Assembly (NCBI GenBank): GCA_000438155.1
Contig: FR902932.1
Span: forward strand, 1 to 31,083
From: Firmicutes bacterium CAG:95
GTDB taxonomy: Bacteria; Bacillota; Clostridia; Lachnospirales; Lachnospiraceae
Length of the DNA stretch: 31,083 nucleotides
Reading direction: 5' to 3'
Part shown: positions 24,280 through 31,083 of the stretch, one piece after another
Layout: every line of letters starts with the position of its first letter
Position numbering within the stretch: position 1 is the first letter of the stretch
Made by a program: the position numbers and the translations under genes
Notes under the pieces: model-generated
What the model saw: the letters and a program-made list of their open reading frames with translations, nothing else
The model's database searches: none
What the model was told of the DNA's origin: nothing

Positions 24280-26157
24280 ATGAAGCATTCACAAATGCAG
24301 ATTGAGGACTGCTTTTGGAGTCCGGTTATATCCAAAATGTGTAATGAAATTATACCTTATCAATATGAGGTATTAAATGATGAAATAGAAGGGATTCCGA
24401 GCAGCCATGCAATTGAAAACTTTCGCATTGCATCCGGACAGAAAAATGGTAAATATGTGGGTATGCTCTTTCAGGATAGTGATGTGGCAAAATGGATTGA
24501 GGCAGCAGCTTATTCCTTAAAAGTGAATGATGATCCTGAAATCCGGAAGAAAATCGAAGATGTGATTGATCTCATAGAGCAGACGCAGCAGGAAGATGGA
24601 TATCTGGATACATACTATATCTGTGAAAAACCGGATCAGAGGCTTAAGAATATTGCACATGGACATGAAATGTACTGTGCGGGACATTTACTGGAAGCAG
24701 CGGTCGGATATGCGGAGGTTACCGGGGAAGAACGGTTTCTGCATATCATGGAACGATATATAAAATGGTTTATGGACCGGATTGGCCCGGATGAAAATCA
24801 ATTGCATATTTATCCTGGACACCCGGAGCTGGAGCTTGCTTTGTATAAGCTGTATCAATATACCGGAAACGATCAGTATCTGGAATTTATGAAATATATT
24901 CTGATGGAGAGAGGAAAGCAGCCTTCTTTTCTATTGGAAGACTCCGGCTATGGAGAGCAGTATCATGATAAATGGTTTGCATTGGAATATCATCAGGCAC
25001 ACAAGCCGGTTCTTGAGCAGACAGAAGCCGTCGGGCATGCAGTCCGGGCAATGTATCTGTATTCCGGCATGGCAGATCTGGCAAAAGCATCCGGGGATGA
25101 GGCACTTTTTAATGCGTTAAAGGTGCTCTGGACAGATGTAACTACTAAGAAAATGTACATTACAGGGGCGATTGGTTCTGATGAGCATGGCGAAGGGTTT
25201 TCGATTGCGTATGATCTGCCAAATGACCGTGCCTATGCAGAAACCTGTGCTTCCATCGGATTGTTTATGTGGGCACGCAGAATGCTTAAACTGGAATGGA
25301 ACAGCAATTATGCGGATGTGATGGAGGTAGCACTTTATAATGGAATATCAAGTGGCATGTCCGAAGATGGAAAACAATATTTTTATGTAAATCCTCTTGA
25401 AGTAAATCCGGCTAAGGTTCACCAAAGATATGATATGAGATATGTCCGGTCAAGCAGAGTGACCTGGTTCGGGTGTGCATGCTGTCCTCCGAATGTGGCG
25501 CGTATTCTGACTTCATTGGAGAGATATAATTATGATATAGCGGATGATTCCTGCAGTATGGCAATCCATTTGTATCTATGCGGACGGATCATCATGCCGG
25601 ATGATAGTGTATGGAATATCACGGGATCATATCTCACAGATGGAAAAATAGAAGTTTCCTATACCGGTGAAGAGAAGGACTTTACGTTAAAATTAAGAAA
25701 TCCCGGTTGGAGTACAGGGACAGAAATCAGAATGAATGGTCAGCCGGTTGAAGCAGAACAGGAACAGGGATATTTTTCTGTTTCCAGAAAGTGGGAAAAT
25801 GGAGATAAGCTTCAGTTAAAGTTTGGAATTACAGCACAATTGGTATATGCCAATACCTGTGTGGAAGACGATGCAGGTAAGGTAGCTGTTATGAGAGGAC
25901 CGGTTGTATTCTGCCTGGAAGAAGCGGATAATGGTAAGCATTTATCAGAATTAATGATTGAATCAATCGACAGTCAGTGCGAGGACAGTGTGATCTTAAA
26001 GGGATACCGTGAGCATACGGAAGATCATAAGGCACTATATTCCACAATACCGCCCCGGATAGAAGAAACATCAATAAAGGCCATCCCCTATTCCCACTGG
26101 GGAAATGCAGGGGAAGGAGAGATGAGAGTCTGGGTAAGAAAGGTTTCGACTTTTTAA
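24280..26157 (+). CDS. GH127-family glycosidase 2 (beta-L-arabinofuranosidase family)
   Basis: This second cytoplasmic GH127 enzyme of 625 residues lies 7 nt after its paralogue. The catalytic zinc set is intact: E321 and C323 in AETCAS, and C401 and C402 in CACCPPN. Shared family segments include ENFRIASGQ, YCAGHLLEAAVGYAEVTG, YPGHPELELALYKLYQYTG and EQTEAVGHAVRAMYLYSG. It aligns over its full length with the first copy but clearly differs, which suggests divided substrates (for example different arabinosyl linkages or aglycones) rather than a recent duplication. AAGGAGAGG precedes the ATG. It is the last gene of the operon, and I see no strong terminator before the tRNA promoter. Confidence 0.92.
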   Translation: MKHSQMQIEDCFWSPVISKMCNEIIPYQYEVLNDEIEGIPSSHAIENFRIASGQKNGKYVGMLFQDSDVAKWIEAAAYSLKVNDDPEIRKKIEDVIDLIEQTQQEDGYLDTYYICEKPDQRLKNIAHGHEMYCAGHLLEAAVGYAEVTGEERFLHIMERYIKWFMDRIGPDENQLHIYPGHPELELALYKLYQYTGNDQYLEFMKYILMERGKQPSFLLEDSGYGEQYHDKWFALEYHQAHKPVLEQTEAVGHAVRAMYLYSGMADLAKASGDEALFNALKVLWTDVTTKKMYITGAIGSDEHGEGFSIAYDLPNDRAYAETCASIGLFMWARRMLKLEWNSNYADVMEVALYNGISSGMSEDGKQYFYVNPLEVNPAKVHQRYDMRYVRSSRVTWFGCACCPPNVARILTSLERYNYDIADDSCSMAIHLYLCGRIIMPDDSVWNITGSYLTDGKIEVSYTGEEKDFTLKLRNPGWSTGTEIRMNGQPVEAEQEQGYFSVSRKWENGDKLQLKFGITAQLVYANTCVEDDAGKVAVMRGPVVFCLEEADNGKHLSELMIESIDSQCEDSVILKGYREHTEDHKALYSTIPPRIEETSIKAIPYSHWGNAGEGEMRVWVRKVSTF

Positions 26158-26167
26158 AATTATGATC

Positions 26168-26196
26168 TTGCGTTTTAACAGATGATATGGTATATT
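26168..26196 (+). promoter_or_regulatory. Predicted promoter of the tRNA unit
   Basis: TTGCGT (26168-26173) and TATATT (26191-26196) are separated by 17 nt, with a start site near 26203 about 40 nt upstream of tRNA-Tyr. It begins only 11 nt after the last GH127 gene. Confidence 0.6.
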
Positions 26197-26213
26197 CTAT
26201 TATTGTCAGGACT

Positions 26214-26234
26214 TCGTGAGCAATATGCTCACGA
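26214..26234 (+). other. Hairpin in the leader of the tRNA transcript
   Basis: TCGTGAGCA (26214-26222) and TGCTCACGA (26226-26234) form a perfect 9-bp stem with an ATA loop, 8 nt before tRNA-Tyr. There is no T-run, so it is more likely a processing or structural element than a terminator. Confidence 0.5.
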
Positions 26235-26242
26235 GACTGTAT

Positions 26243-26324
26243 GGATGGATTCCCGAGTGGCCAAAGGGGACAGACTGTAAATCTGCTGCAAATTGCTTCG
26301 GTGGTTCGAATCCACCTCCATCCA
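26243..26324 (+). tRNA. tRNA-Tyr (anticodon GTA)
   Basis: The acceptor stem GGATGGA (26243-26249) pairs with TCCATCC (26317-26323), with discriminator A at 26324. The anticodon stem CAGA/TCTG encloses a loop with GTA. A long variable arm marks a class II tRNA. The T arm is GGTGG, TTCGAAT, CCACC. CCA is not encoded. The sequence after the D arm (GGGGACAGACTGTAAATCTG) is typical of bacterial tRNA-Tyr. Confidence 0.96.
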
Positions 26325-26326
26325 TT

Positions 26327-26349
26327 TGAAGTCTGCGTTGCGGATTTCA
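26327..26349 (+). other. Spacer hairpin between the two tRNAs
   Basis: TGAAGTCTGC (26327-26336) pairs with GCGGATTTCA (26340-26349) over 10 pairs, two of them G-T, with a 3-nt loop. It directly follows tRNA-Tyr and may guide 3' processing. The rest of the 105-nt spacer holds no third tRNA that I can fold. Confidence 0.35.
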
Positions 26350-26429
26350 ACCTATGCATCAATGAGGTTAATGGAACAGCACTTGTGCGTATGTCCATGA
26401 TCTAAACCGAGATGCATATTGTGGCGTCT

Positions 26430-26513
26430 GCAGGTGTGGCGGAATAGGCAGACGCAAGGGACTTAAAATCCCTCGGTGGCAACACCGTGCCGGTTCAAGT
26501 CCGGCCACCTGCA
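26430..26513 (+). tRNA. tRNA-Leu (anticodon TAA)
   Basis: The acceptor stem GCAGGTG (26430-26436) pairs with CACCTGC (26506-26512), with discriminator A at 26513. The anticodon stem AGGGA/TCCCT encloses CTTAAAA with anticodon TAA. The class II variable arm CGGTGGCAACACCG and the T arm GCCGG, TTCAAGT, CCGGC are clear. CCA is not encoded. It reads UUA and probably UUG codons. Confidence 0.96.
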
Positions 26514-26519
26514 TGATGG

Positions 26520-26558
26520 AAACAGGAAACATTGAGTGAATCAGTGTTTCCTGTTTTT
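26520..26558 (+). terminator. Intrinsic terminator of the tRNA unit
   Basis: AACAGGAAACATTGA (26521-26535) pairs with TCAGTGTTTCCTGTT (26541-26555) over 15 pairs including one G-T, with loop GTGAA. The T-run is TTTTT at 26554-26558. It follows tRNA-Leu by 7 nt. Confidence 0.93.
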
Positions 26559-26569
26559 GTAATAGGAAT

Positions 26570-26598
26570 TATACAATTTTCGTAAGATATGATAGAAT
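26570..26598 (+). promoter_or_regulatory. Possible promoter of the aldo/keto reductase gene
   Basis: TATACA (26570-26575) and TAGAAT (26593-26598) are separated by 17 nt, about 80 nt before the coding start and after the tRNA terminator. The -35 match is moderate. Confidence 0.38.
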
Positions 26599-26682
26599 AT
26601 AAGTAACTATCCGAAGCAATGCAGAATTGTGTTGACAGGATGGTTATTTTGGGCTTGGGATTATGATAAAAGGAGTTAAGAT

Positions 26683-27795
26683 ATGGACAAGATTAAGAAG
26701 AATTTTGGTTTTGGCTGCATGAGACTGCCGATGATTGGTGAGGATGTAGATATTGAACAGACCAGACAAATGGTAGATTTATTTTTAAAGGAAGGTTTTA
26801 ACTATTTTGATACAGCGCATGGGTATATTCAGGGAAAAAGTGAGCTTGCGGTCAGGGAATGTCTGACCAGTCGTTATCCGCGGGAACAGTATATTCTCAC
26901 CGATAAGCTTACGGGTAATTATTTTAAGAAGGAAGAGGATATCCGGCCCTTTTTTGAGAGTCAGCTGGAGGCCTGTGGCGTAGACTATTTTGATTTTTAT
27001 CTGATGCATTCGCAGGGTTCCGGAAACTTCCCCCATTTTAAATCCTGCAGGGCATATGAAACTGCCTTTGAGCTTAAAAAGGAAGGGAAAATACGCCATG
27101 TGGGTATGTCCTTTCATGATACGGCAGAGGTGCTGGATCAGATCCTGACGGAATATCCGCAGATTGAGGTGGTTCAGATACAGTTTAATTATCTGGATTA
27201 TGAGGATCCCAAGATTCAGAGCCGCTTGTGCTATGAGGTATGCAGAAAGCATAACAAGCCGATCATTATTATGGAACCGGTTAAGGGTGGAAGTCTCGTA
27301 AACCTTCCTAAAATAGCCGGTGATGTATTAGACGAGCTGCAGGGAGGAAGTCCTGCAAGCTATGCAATCCGTTATGCGGCCGGATTTCCCGGGGTAATGA
27401 TGGTTCTCTCCGGAATGAGTAATATGGAACAGATGCAGGATAACTTAAGCTATATGAAGAATTTTAAACCGTTAAATGAAAAGGAGCTGAAAGCTGTATA
27501 CGAGGTACAGAACATTTTTAATCATATGGATCTGATACGTTGTACGGGCTGTCGTTATTGTGTGGAGGGATGTCCAAAGCAGATTGCAATTCCTGATATT
27601 TTCACAGTAATGAATGCCAGACAGATTCATCAGGACAGAAATGCAGAACGGGAATACAGGGATGTTCATACCTCGTTGGGACATCGTGCATCCGATTGTA
27701 TTAAGTGTGGTAAATGCGAAGCAATCTGTCCCCAGCACCTTCCGATTCGTGAGCTTTTAGAGGATATAGCAAGAGAATTTGAGAAACAGGAATGA
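26683..27795 (+). CDS. Aldo/keto reductase with C-terminal 2[4Fe-4S] ferredoxin domain
   Basis: The 370-residue protein joins an aldo/keto reductase barrel (about 1-275) to a ferredoxin-like tail. In the barrel, FDTAHGY carries the Asp and Tyr of the catalytic tetrad, LTDKLTG the Lys and YLMHSQ the His. The tail has two cysteine clusters, C287/C290/C293/C297 (CTGCRYC...CP) and C339/C342/C345/C349 (CIKCGKC...CP), each suited to one 4Fe-4S cluster. This fused type is widespread in anaerobes, and its physiological substrate is generally unknown. AAAGGAG lies 7 nt before the ATG. It stands alone between the tRNA unit and a convergent gene, and is followed by a bidirectional hairpin. Confidence 0.93.
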   Translation: MDKIKKNFGFGCMRLPMIGEDVDIEQTRQMVDLFLKEGFNYFDTAHGYIQGKSELAVRECLTSRYPREQYILTDKLTGNYFKKEEDIRPFFESQLEACGVDYFDFYLMHSQGSGNFPHFKSCRAYETAFELKKEGKIRHVGMSFHDTAEVLDQILTEYPQIEVVQIQFNYLDYEDPKIQSRLCYEVCRKHNKPIIIMEPVKGGSLVNLPKIAGDVLDELQGGSPASYAIRYAAGFPGVMMVLSGMSNMEQMQDNLSYMKNFKPLNEKELKAVYEVQNIFNHMDLIRCTGCRYCVEGCPKQIAIPDIFTVMNARQIHQDRNAEREYRDVHTSLGHRASDCIKCGKCEAICPQHLPIRELLEDIAREFEKQE

Positions 27796-27850
27796 AAAAA
27801 CTGTGGAAATACATAGAAATATTATCGGTTTTCAACAGTGCTTACAGAGA

Positions 27851-27900
27851 AAACGGAGAATGCCAGGCTTCAGGCATTCTCCGTTTCTTTCATTTCTTTT
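27851..27900. terminator. Bidirectional terminator overlapping the 3' end of the MCP gene
   Basis: AAACGGAGAATGCC (27851-27864) pairs perfectly over 14 bp with GGCATTCTCCGTTT (27873-27886), with an 8-nt loop. On the + strand T-rich sequence follows the stem, and on the - strand TTTTCTCT follows it. The right arm encodes the last residues of the convergent MCP gene, whose stop codon lies at the loop edge (27870-27872). Confidence 0.85.
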
Positions 27901-29966
27901 AAGCGTTCTTTTACATATTCGCGGATAAAGAAGTCGTCTGTAGGCATCTGACAGCCTACAATATATACTCCGTCATCATTCGAGCATCGAATGACATGTC
28001 CTTCCAGATGATTATGCTTTGGAAGAGCAAAATCATTTATTTCTACAGATACAGTAACTCCTTTATGATCTGTAAAATACTCACTACTCGTCAGAAAAGC
28101 AAATCCGTTGGCACTGAGATTTTCCAGGTTACCGTGAATTACGAGATTATCATTGGGAACGGTGATGGTACAACTGTTAGATACATCTACACGAGGGTAT
28201 TTTCTACGGTTTACGATCTTAGGTCTAGATTCAACCAATACTGTAAATTTATTTTTGGTATCAGAAGGATCAAGCTTTGTGTGTTCCCAGGAATAAATGA
28301 CATTTCCTACGGTTACATTTAATTTACAATCAGTTGTTTTGGTAAGAGCAGGTGGCTCAGGAAGAGTAATATGCAATAAATTATCATCGCGTGAGAGAAT
28401 CTCGCCATCATAATAGTGTTCGTTCAGATTGATGGAAAGCTTCATACCGGGTTGGACATCTTCGGTACCCATAAAACCGCCAATTCCAAGTTCACACATG
28501 AGCGCTTCAATCACATTCTCGATATCATTAATGTTATTGGCAGATTCATCATATTTACTGAGCATACGGTTATTGATTTCATTGGAATCGGTGATGCTTC
28601 CCGTCATATCATCCACGATGTGGGATACTTCTTCCAGATTTTCAACGAGATGAACATTCGAGGATTCCACTTCCTTCATAGCGGTATCAATTACCTGAAT
28701 ATGGTCACCAAGCTGAGTCGTATCACTTGCAATCTGTGTAATATTACTTCCGGCAGCTGTTACCTTTTCAAGTGTCAGATGGATCAGTTCCAGAGTTTCT
28801 TCAATCGCAGAAGTCATCTTATCGGAGGTCTCTTCCAGATGCTGAAGAGCCTGCCAGATCTGTCCGGAAGAGGATTTTGTTTCTGTACTTAAGGAACGGA
28901 TCTGGTCGGCAACGACGGCAAAGCCTTTACCGGCTTCTCCGGCTCTTGCTGCTTCAATGGAAGCATTTAAAGCAAGGAGATTAGTCTGATTGGTAATCTG
29001 TTCAATCGTTCCGGTTTCTTTCTTTACCATTGCAAAATTATTCTTGAAATCCTGCAGGGTCTTTTCAATATCCCCGGAAAGATCTGCCATGGTATTAGTT
29101 GTTGTAATCAGGCTGTCCAGGTCTGTGGAACTGATTCTGGCATGATCTTCGCAGGTTGCGGTAAGAGCTACCATCTGCTTAATCAGTTCGGCCACCTGAT
29201 TGACCTGGGAGTGAATATCAGAGGTCATTTCGTTTGAAGAGGTTGTAGTATTCTGGAGATTATGATTATTGTCCTGCAGCTTGTGGAGACTCCGGACAAC
29301 AATGCTGGCACCGTGGGTATTCTCGGAGGCCAGTTCCTGCACAACGGTAACACCATCCATGATGGAATTGCAGGCTTCCTTTACCTTTTCAACGGTAGTA
29401 ACTACACGGTGAAGATCGGCACGGATGCTGTCGGTCATTGCACCGTCAGATTCATTCAGATGTTTAATGGACATAACATAGCAGATATAGCAGAGGATAA
29501 TACAGGAAAGCTCTAACTGATAATCCTTCATATTCGTTGCAGAATTAAAGCCGAGGGAAATCCGGTAAGCAGCAGTTCCGATAATAATGAGTGAATTAAC
29601 AATTCCACAGGTGACCATGAACTTCCTGTTCTTATAAAGAACCAGAAGACTTGTCACAGGAAGAATATAGGTAAAGGCAATCGGAGAACTTGTAGTACAG
29701 ATGACATAGGTATAAAAAATACCATATCCGATGGCTAAAATATACCGGTAGAGCTCTGTGGCATATCCCTTCACCCGAAGTGTGATTTCACCAATGAGAA
29801 TCGGGAACCAGCAAAGAACCAGAAAGGTAAGGTAGTAAGGAACAGCATGGATTCCGTTGGCAACATCACTGCCGTAATTGGCAGATAGCAGAATGGCAAA
29901 GATAAGCCAGATTTTTCTGGCCCGCCGGTTGGCTTTTTCTTTGAAAACAGATTCGTCGTAATTCAT
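27870..29966 (-). CDS. Methyl-accepting chemotaxis protein fused to a YcgR/PilZ-like c-di-GMP-binding region
   Basis: This 698-residue receptor has no large extracellular ligand domain. The N-terminus has about six membrane helices (roughly 19-168). No clear HAMP domain is seen before the long coiled-coil signalling region (about 180-485). The conserved hairpin tip, IEQITNQTNLLALNASIEAA, is at 321-340 and continues to about 357. After about residue 500 comes a YcgR-N-like beta domain (GMKLSINLNEHYYDGEIL) and then a PilZ domain with RRKYPR at 587-592 and NLSANG at 616-621, the two c-di-GMP-binding motifs. It probably couples a membrane or energy cue and c-di-GMP level to CheA and motility. GGAGG precedes the ATG. 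It lies 28 nt after the hydrolase gene on the same strand. Confidence 0.93.
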   Translation of the reverse strand: MNYDESVFKEKANRRARKIWLIFAILLSANYGSDVANGIHAVPYYLTFLVLCWFPILIGEITLRVKGYATELYRYILAIGYGIFYTYVICTTSSPIAFTYILPVTSLLVLYKNRKFMVTCGIVNSLIIIGTAAYRISLGFNSATNMKDYQLELSCIILCYICYVMSIKHLNESDGAMTDSIRADLHRVVTTVEKVKEACNSIMDGVTVVQELASENTHGASIVVRSLHKLQDNNHNLQNTTTSSNEMTSDIHSQVNQVAELIKQMVALTATCEDHARISSTDLDSLITTTNTMADLSGDIEKTLQDFKNNFAMVKKETGTIEQITNQTNLLALNASIEAARAGEAGKGFAVVADQIRSLSTETKSSSGQIWQALQHLEETSDKMTSAIEETLELIHLTLEKVTAAGSNITQIASDTTQLGDHIQVIDTAMKEVESSNVHLVENLEEVSHIVDDMTGSITDSNEINNRMLSKYDESANNINDIENVIEALMCELGIGGFMGTEDVQPGMKLSINLNEHYYDGEILSRDDNLLHITLPEPPALTKTTDCKLNVTVGNVIYSWEHTKLDPSDTKNKFTVLVESRPKIVNRRKYPRVDVSNSCTITVPNDNLVIHGNLENLSANGFAFLTSSEYFTDHKGVTVSVEINDFALPKHNHLEGHVIRCSNDDGVYIVGCQMPTDDFFIREYVKERLKEMKETENA

Positions 29967-29994
29967 AAGTACCTCCGTAAATTAAAATCCAGTA

Positions 29995-30888
29995 TCATTG
30001 GAACTGTTGAAAATATCCGGACATGTCTTCAAGCAGTTCAATGCTTTCCTTGCGGAAAGGATTAATTACACTGAAGGCGTGGGGGAGATCTTTTCTTTCG
30101 GAAAAGTCCAAAAGATGATGGGAAACCTGATATCTGGAAAGTGCTTTTTCAAAATCAAGGGTATAGCTGCGCAGATAATCTCCTGCACTGGTTGTCAGAA
30201 AGCAGGGAGGAAGAGCGGGTACTATCCCCGGATGCTCCGGGTTCACATAGGAAGAAAAAGCGCTTTTCTTGTAATGATTTCCATATAAATAAGAAGGAAG
30301 AAATAATCCAATCTTATCAAAACGGGTGGTATAGTACATTCCACTGATGAGTCCGAGCGCCTTTAAGCGCAGGGAAGCAGGACTGACACCGGCAGTTCCC
30401 GCAATCTTCGGAGAGTTCTGCATGGCAGCGCAATAGGTCAGAAGCATCGCACCACCGCTGTCTCCAACGGCATAAACCCGATCCTTCAGTCCCTGGTATT
30501 CCGGAAGCTTACGCTTGATGCATCGCATGGCGGTGAATACATCTTCACACTGGTCAAAGAACAGGCAATCCGGTACGAGGCGGTATTCAATACTGAATAC
30601 GAGATACCCCAGCTTACTCAGCTGAGCACAGAAATACCGGTTGTATTCCTTGCACCCGAGAATCAATCCTCCCCCGTGAATGTTCAGAATCACAGGAAGC
30701 TCCTTGCCGGCAAAAGCATCAGCACGGTAGATATCCATGCGGTGTGCAGGATCAGAATCTTCAGCATAGGGGACATTACGGATTTCTGTAACGTCTGCCG
30801 GAAATGTAAATTCAGTATCACGGGCAGGAATCGCATCCTGAAACTCCTGCCGCTGTTTATAAAACATATTTTTAATAAAGGAATTCAT
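29995..30888 (-). CDS. Alpha/beta-hydrolase fold esterase/lipase
   Basis: This 297-residue cytoplasmic hydrolase resembles the hormone-sensitive-lipase type. The oxyanion motif HGGG is at 71-74, the nucleophile S144 is in GDSGG, and D237 (SAGDYL) and H270 (LPHAF) complete the triad. EYRLVPD near 101-107 is another family mark. Frame-compatible ATGs exist up to 30975, but the ATG at 30888 follows a GAGGTT ribosome site and gives a normal length. The substrate is not predictable; small acyl esters or acetylated sugars are possible. It probably shares a transcript with the MCP gene 28 nt downstream. Confidence 0.9.
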   Translation of the reverse strand: MNSFIKNMFYKQRQEFQDAIPARDTEFTFPADVTEIRNVPYAEDSDPAHRMDIYRADAFAGKELPVILNIHGGGLILGCKEYNRYFCAQLSKLGYLVFSIEYRLVPDCLFFDQCEDVFTAMRCIKRKLPEYQGLKDRVYAVGDSGGAMLLTYCAAMQNSPKIAGTAGVSPASLRLKALGLISGMYYTTRFDKIGLFLPSYLYGNHYKKSAFSSYVNPEHPGIVPALPPCFLTTSAGDYLRSYTLDFEKALSRYQVSHHLLDFSERKDLPHAFSVINPFRKESIELLEDMSGYFQQFQ

Positions 30889-30931
30889 AATAACCTCAAC
30901 GTAAGTAGTAAGTGAAAACCTACTTGCCATT

Positions 30932-30960
30932 ATTTTAAAATATTTGGTGACAGGAATCAA
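30932..30960 (-). promoter_or_regulatory. Predicted promoter of the hydrolase-MCP unit
   Basis: On the minus strand TTGATT (30960-30955) and TAAAAT (30937-30932) are separated by 17 nt, giving a start site near 30925 and a leader of about 37 nt. A short inverted repeat, AAGTAG/CTACTT (30903-30908 and 30920-30925), lies in that leader. Confidence 0.52.
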
Positions 30961-30998
30961 TATAAAATAGTACATATTTCCTATTCTGAAACAATAAA

Positions 30999-31083
30999 TT
31001 ATTCGGAAAGATGATGTTCACGCATGTATTCTCCGATTTTTTGATCACAGGCAAGAATATGGTTGGTAAGCCAGTCCAGCAGG
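30999..31083 (-). CDS. Bacteriohemerythrin, C-terminal end (partial)
   Basis: The minus-strand frame entering from the right edge encodes about 28 residues ending at TAA (30999-31001). The stretch DWLTNHILACDQKIGEYM matches the end of bacteriohemerythrins, where the His and Asp of the WLxxHIxxxD pattern are ligands of the di-iron oxygen-binding site. The 5' part of the gene lies outside the window. It is on the same strand as the hydrolase and MCP genes but 110 nt upstream of them, with a promoter in between. Small hemerythrins are common in motile anaerobes and are linked to oxygen sensing or scavenging. Confidence 0.7.
   Translation of the reverse strand, partial: LLDWLTNHILACDQKIGEYMREHHLSE

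Noticed and set aside
26214..26234. Terminator for the GH127 operon
   Set aside because: The stem is strong but no T-run follows, and it sits downstream of a good tRNA promoter.
26325..26429. A third tRNA between tRNA-Tyr and tRNA-Leu
   Set aside because: Only a 10-bp hairpin is visible; no T arm or acceptor pairing could be built.
1..31083. CRISPR array, insertion sequence, transposase, integrase or phage genes
   Set aside because: No regularly spaced repeats, no terminal inverted repeats flanking a gene and no such protein motifs were found by reading. The island idea rests only on composition and position.

Overview
The window looks like a chromosomal segment of an anaerobic, motile Firmicute, most likely a member of the Lachnospiraceae (a Roseburia, Lachnospira or Eubacterium relative). 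The reasons are the clostridial spoIIE-tilS-hpt-ftsH gene order, the many Bacillota-type ABC sugar importers that lack their own ATPase, a YesM/YesN-type two-component system, tRNA genes without encoded CCA, strong GGAGG ribosome binding sites, and an MCP next to a hemerythrin fragment. The genus is inferred, not shown.

Layout. (1) 1-5304 (+): a partial unknown gene, a short SpoIIE-type phosphatase, tilS, hpt and ftsH. A hairpin at 5333-5384 ends this block. (2) 5388-14039: a fructoside-use locus. A LacI-type repressor (-) is divergent from an operon of solute-binding lipoprotein, two permeases, a DUF2961/GH172 enzyme, a GH32 enzyme and a fructokinase. Two GTAACCGGTTAC-type palindromes lie in the divergent promoter region. 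(3) 14040-14440: about 400 bp without protein genes. It holds a strong promoter followed about 95 nt later by an intrinsic terminator (a candidate small RNA with C-rich motifs), then a separate promoter for the next gene. (4) 14440-19107 (+): a neopullulanase-like GH13 enzyme and a sensor kinase/AraC-type response regulator pair, closed by a terminator. (5) 19140-26157 (+): a second sugar operon with a 21-bp-phased direct repeat at its promoter, a solute-binding lipoprotein, an intercistronic terminator, two permeases and two tandem GH127 enzymes (beta-L-arabinofuranosidase family). (6) 26168-26558: a tRNA-Tyr and tRNA-Leu unit with its own promoter and terminator. (7) 26683-27795 (+): an aldo/keto reductase with a C-terminal two-cluster ferredoxin domain. 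(8) 27870-31083 (-): an MCP fused to a YcgR/PilZ-like c-di-GMP-binding region, an alpha/beta hydrolase and the last residues of a bacteriohemerythrin.

How the genes work together. Both sugar operons encode cytoplasmic glycosidases without signal peptides, so they act on small imported oligosaccharides. In the first, GH172 is expected to open alpha-fructofuranosyl linkages (for example difructose dianhydride), GH32 to split beta-fructosides and the PfkB kinase to trap fructose as a phosphate. In the second, the sensor kinase probably detects an extracellular sugar or its bound form and its regulator activates the transporter/GH127 operon. Neither operon encodes the transporter ATPase, so a shared MsmX/UgpC-like ATPase elsewhere in the genome is expected.

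The most notable points are the GH172-GH32-fructokinase combination, the unannotated C-rich small RNA candidate, the membrane-domain-less SpoIIE and the MCP-PilZ fusion.
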